Source: Terriglobales bacterium
GTDB taxonomy: Bacteria; Acidobacteriota; Terriglobia; Terriglobales; Acidobacteriaceae
Reading direction: 5' to 3'
DNA length: 64,000 bases
Assembly: GCA_035561515.1 (NCBI GenBank)
Contig: DATMXP010000004.1
Span: forward strand, 25,135 to 89,134
Shown: in pieces, positions 63,282 through 64,000 of the stretch
How positions within the stretch are numbered: the first letter of the stretch is position 1
How the letters are laid out: the number at the start of each line of letters is the position of its first letter
Notes under the pieces: model-generated
Told to the model about the DNA's origin: nothing
The model's input: the letters and a program-made list of their open reading frames with translations, nothing else
Database searches by the model: none
Position numbers and translations under genes: made by a program

Positions 63282-63881
63282 ATGCGATCCGCCGTCCGAC
63301 ACCTCCAAGCTTCCGATCCCGTAATGGGCGCCATCATTGAACGGATCGGTCCTTATAAACCGCGGTACGCTCAACCCGACTTCGAGAACATGGCCCGGTC
63401 GATTGCGTACCAGCAGTTACACGGCAAAGCGGCGGCAACGATTTTCGGACGCCTGCACGCAGCTTGCGAGAGTTGCCTCACGCCGGAGCGGGTGCTGGCG
63501 CTCTCGGTGGAACAGATGCGCGCCTGCGGGCTTTCCAAGCAGAAACTCAGTTACATCCGCGACCTGGCTGAGAAGACGATCAGCGGCGACGTCAACTTCG
63601 CCGAACTGCCCGCCATGGACGACGAAGACGTCATCGAACACCTGACCCGCGTGAAAGGCATCGGACGCTGGTCGGCGCAGATGTTCCTGATGTTCGCCCT
63701 GAAGCGGCCGGACGTGATGCCGGTCGTGGACCTGGGCATCAATGTGGCCATCAAGCGTGCGTATCGCAAACGCACAGTCCCGAAACCCAAGCAGGTTCTA
63801 AAGATCGCCGAACCCTGGCGGCCATTCCGGAGCGTGGCGTGCTGGTACCTGTGGCGCAGCGTCGATGTGAAAACCCAATAA
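63282..63881 (+). CDS. DNA-3-methyladenine glycosylase (AlkA-like, HhH-GPD)
   Basis: A 199-residue base-excision-repair glycosylase that removes alkylated purines. The helix-hairpin-helix is LTRVKGIGRWSAQMFLM and the catalytic aspartate is Asp150 in VMPVVDLGI. It lacks the N-terminal domain of E. coli AlkA, a compact form common in bacteria. It is monocistronic in this window; the promoter lies in the 96 bp shared with the B12-binding gene. Nothing that I recognise follows up to the right edge. Confidence 0.9.
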   Translation: MRSAVRHLQASDPVMGAIIERIGPYKPRYAQPDFENMARSIAYQQLHGKAAATIFGRLHAACESCLTPERVLALSVEQMRACGLSKQKLSYIRDLAEKTISGDVNFAELPAMDDEDVIEHLTRVKGIGRWSAQMFLMFALKRPDVMPVVDLGINVAIKRAYRKRTVPKPKQVLKIAEPWRPFRSVACWYLWRSVDVKTQ

Positions 63882-64000
63882 GTCAGGGGCCAGGGGCTAG
63901 CAGTTAGGGGATAGGAGATAGGAAGAATCCATCGCCCGCTGGAACTCTCAGACGCGGTTAGTGTGTCAGGGATGTCCGCGACCTGCAGGTTGTACCTTCG

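Noticed and set aside
1..64000. CRISPR arrays, insertion sequences or prophage genes
   Set aside because: No regularly spaced repeats, transposase, integrase or phage structural proteins were seen.

Overview
The window looks like a chromosomal segment of a soil or plant-litter Acidobacteriota bacterium (Terriglobia / Koribacter-like). This is an inference from gene content: an Oar-type TonB-dependent receptor with an N-terminal carboxypeptidase-regulatory domain, many secreted proteins of unknown function, a moderately high GC content and a full plant-cell-wall sugar pathway. No sequence search was possible. I see no transposase, integrase, phage module or CRISPR array.

0-19 kb is mostly household and signalling DNA. 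It holds the start of an isocitrate/isopropylmalate dehydrogenase, a tight ygfZ-like / DUF1844 / metallo-hydrolase / ribF operon, and a minus-strand NtrC-type regulator, NtrB-type sensor kinase and lipoprotein. These are followed by an OmpA-like surface protein, a BNR-repeat secreted protein, a two-rhodanese metallo-beta-lactamase protein, tRNA-Val(GAC), and a small DUF998 / ECF41 sigma-factor group.

19.5-54.4 kb is the centrepiece: a contiguous glucuronoxylan and glucuronate/xylose utilisation locus. Polymer attack is encoded by a CE15 glucuronoyl esterase, a GH10 xylanase, two GH3 enzymes (one cytoplasmic-looking, one secreted with PA14), GH115 and GH67 alpha-glucuronidases and a GH35-like DUF5597 enzyme. 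Uptake is encoded by a TonB-dependent receptor, a GPH symporter, an SSS symporter with a 77-residue membrane partner, and an ExuT-like MFS carrier. Glucuronate catabolism is UxaC, an SDR that probably acts as fructuronate reductase, ManD-type mannonate dehydratase, KDG kinase and KDPG aldolase. Xylose catabolism is XylA and XylB. A ROK (XylR/NagC-type) regulator sits inside the locus.

Six promoters in the locus carry the same inverted repeat, TTAGTT-N9-AACTAA or a close variant with the same 9-bp spacer, including the promoter of the ROK gene itself. This is the best candidate for a previously undescribed regulon in the window. xylB has no ATG, GTG or TTG before its ATP-binding loop and seems to start at ACG.

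54.7-64 kb returns to core genes: phoH, ybeY, a CorC-like protein, era, a 56-residue cysteine-rich ORF, a CHASE4-GGDEF diguanylate cyclase, a class IV aminotransferase, a short crotonase-fold protein, a protein of unknown function, a B12-binding mutase domain and an AlkA-like DNA glycosylase.
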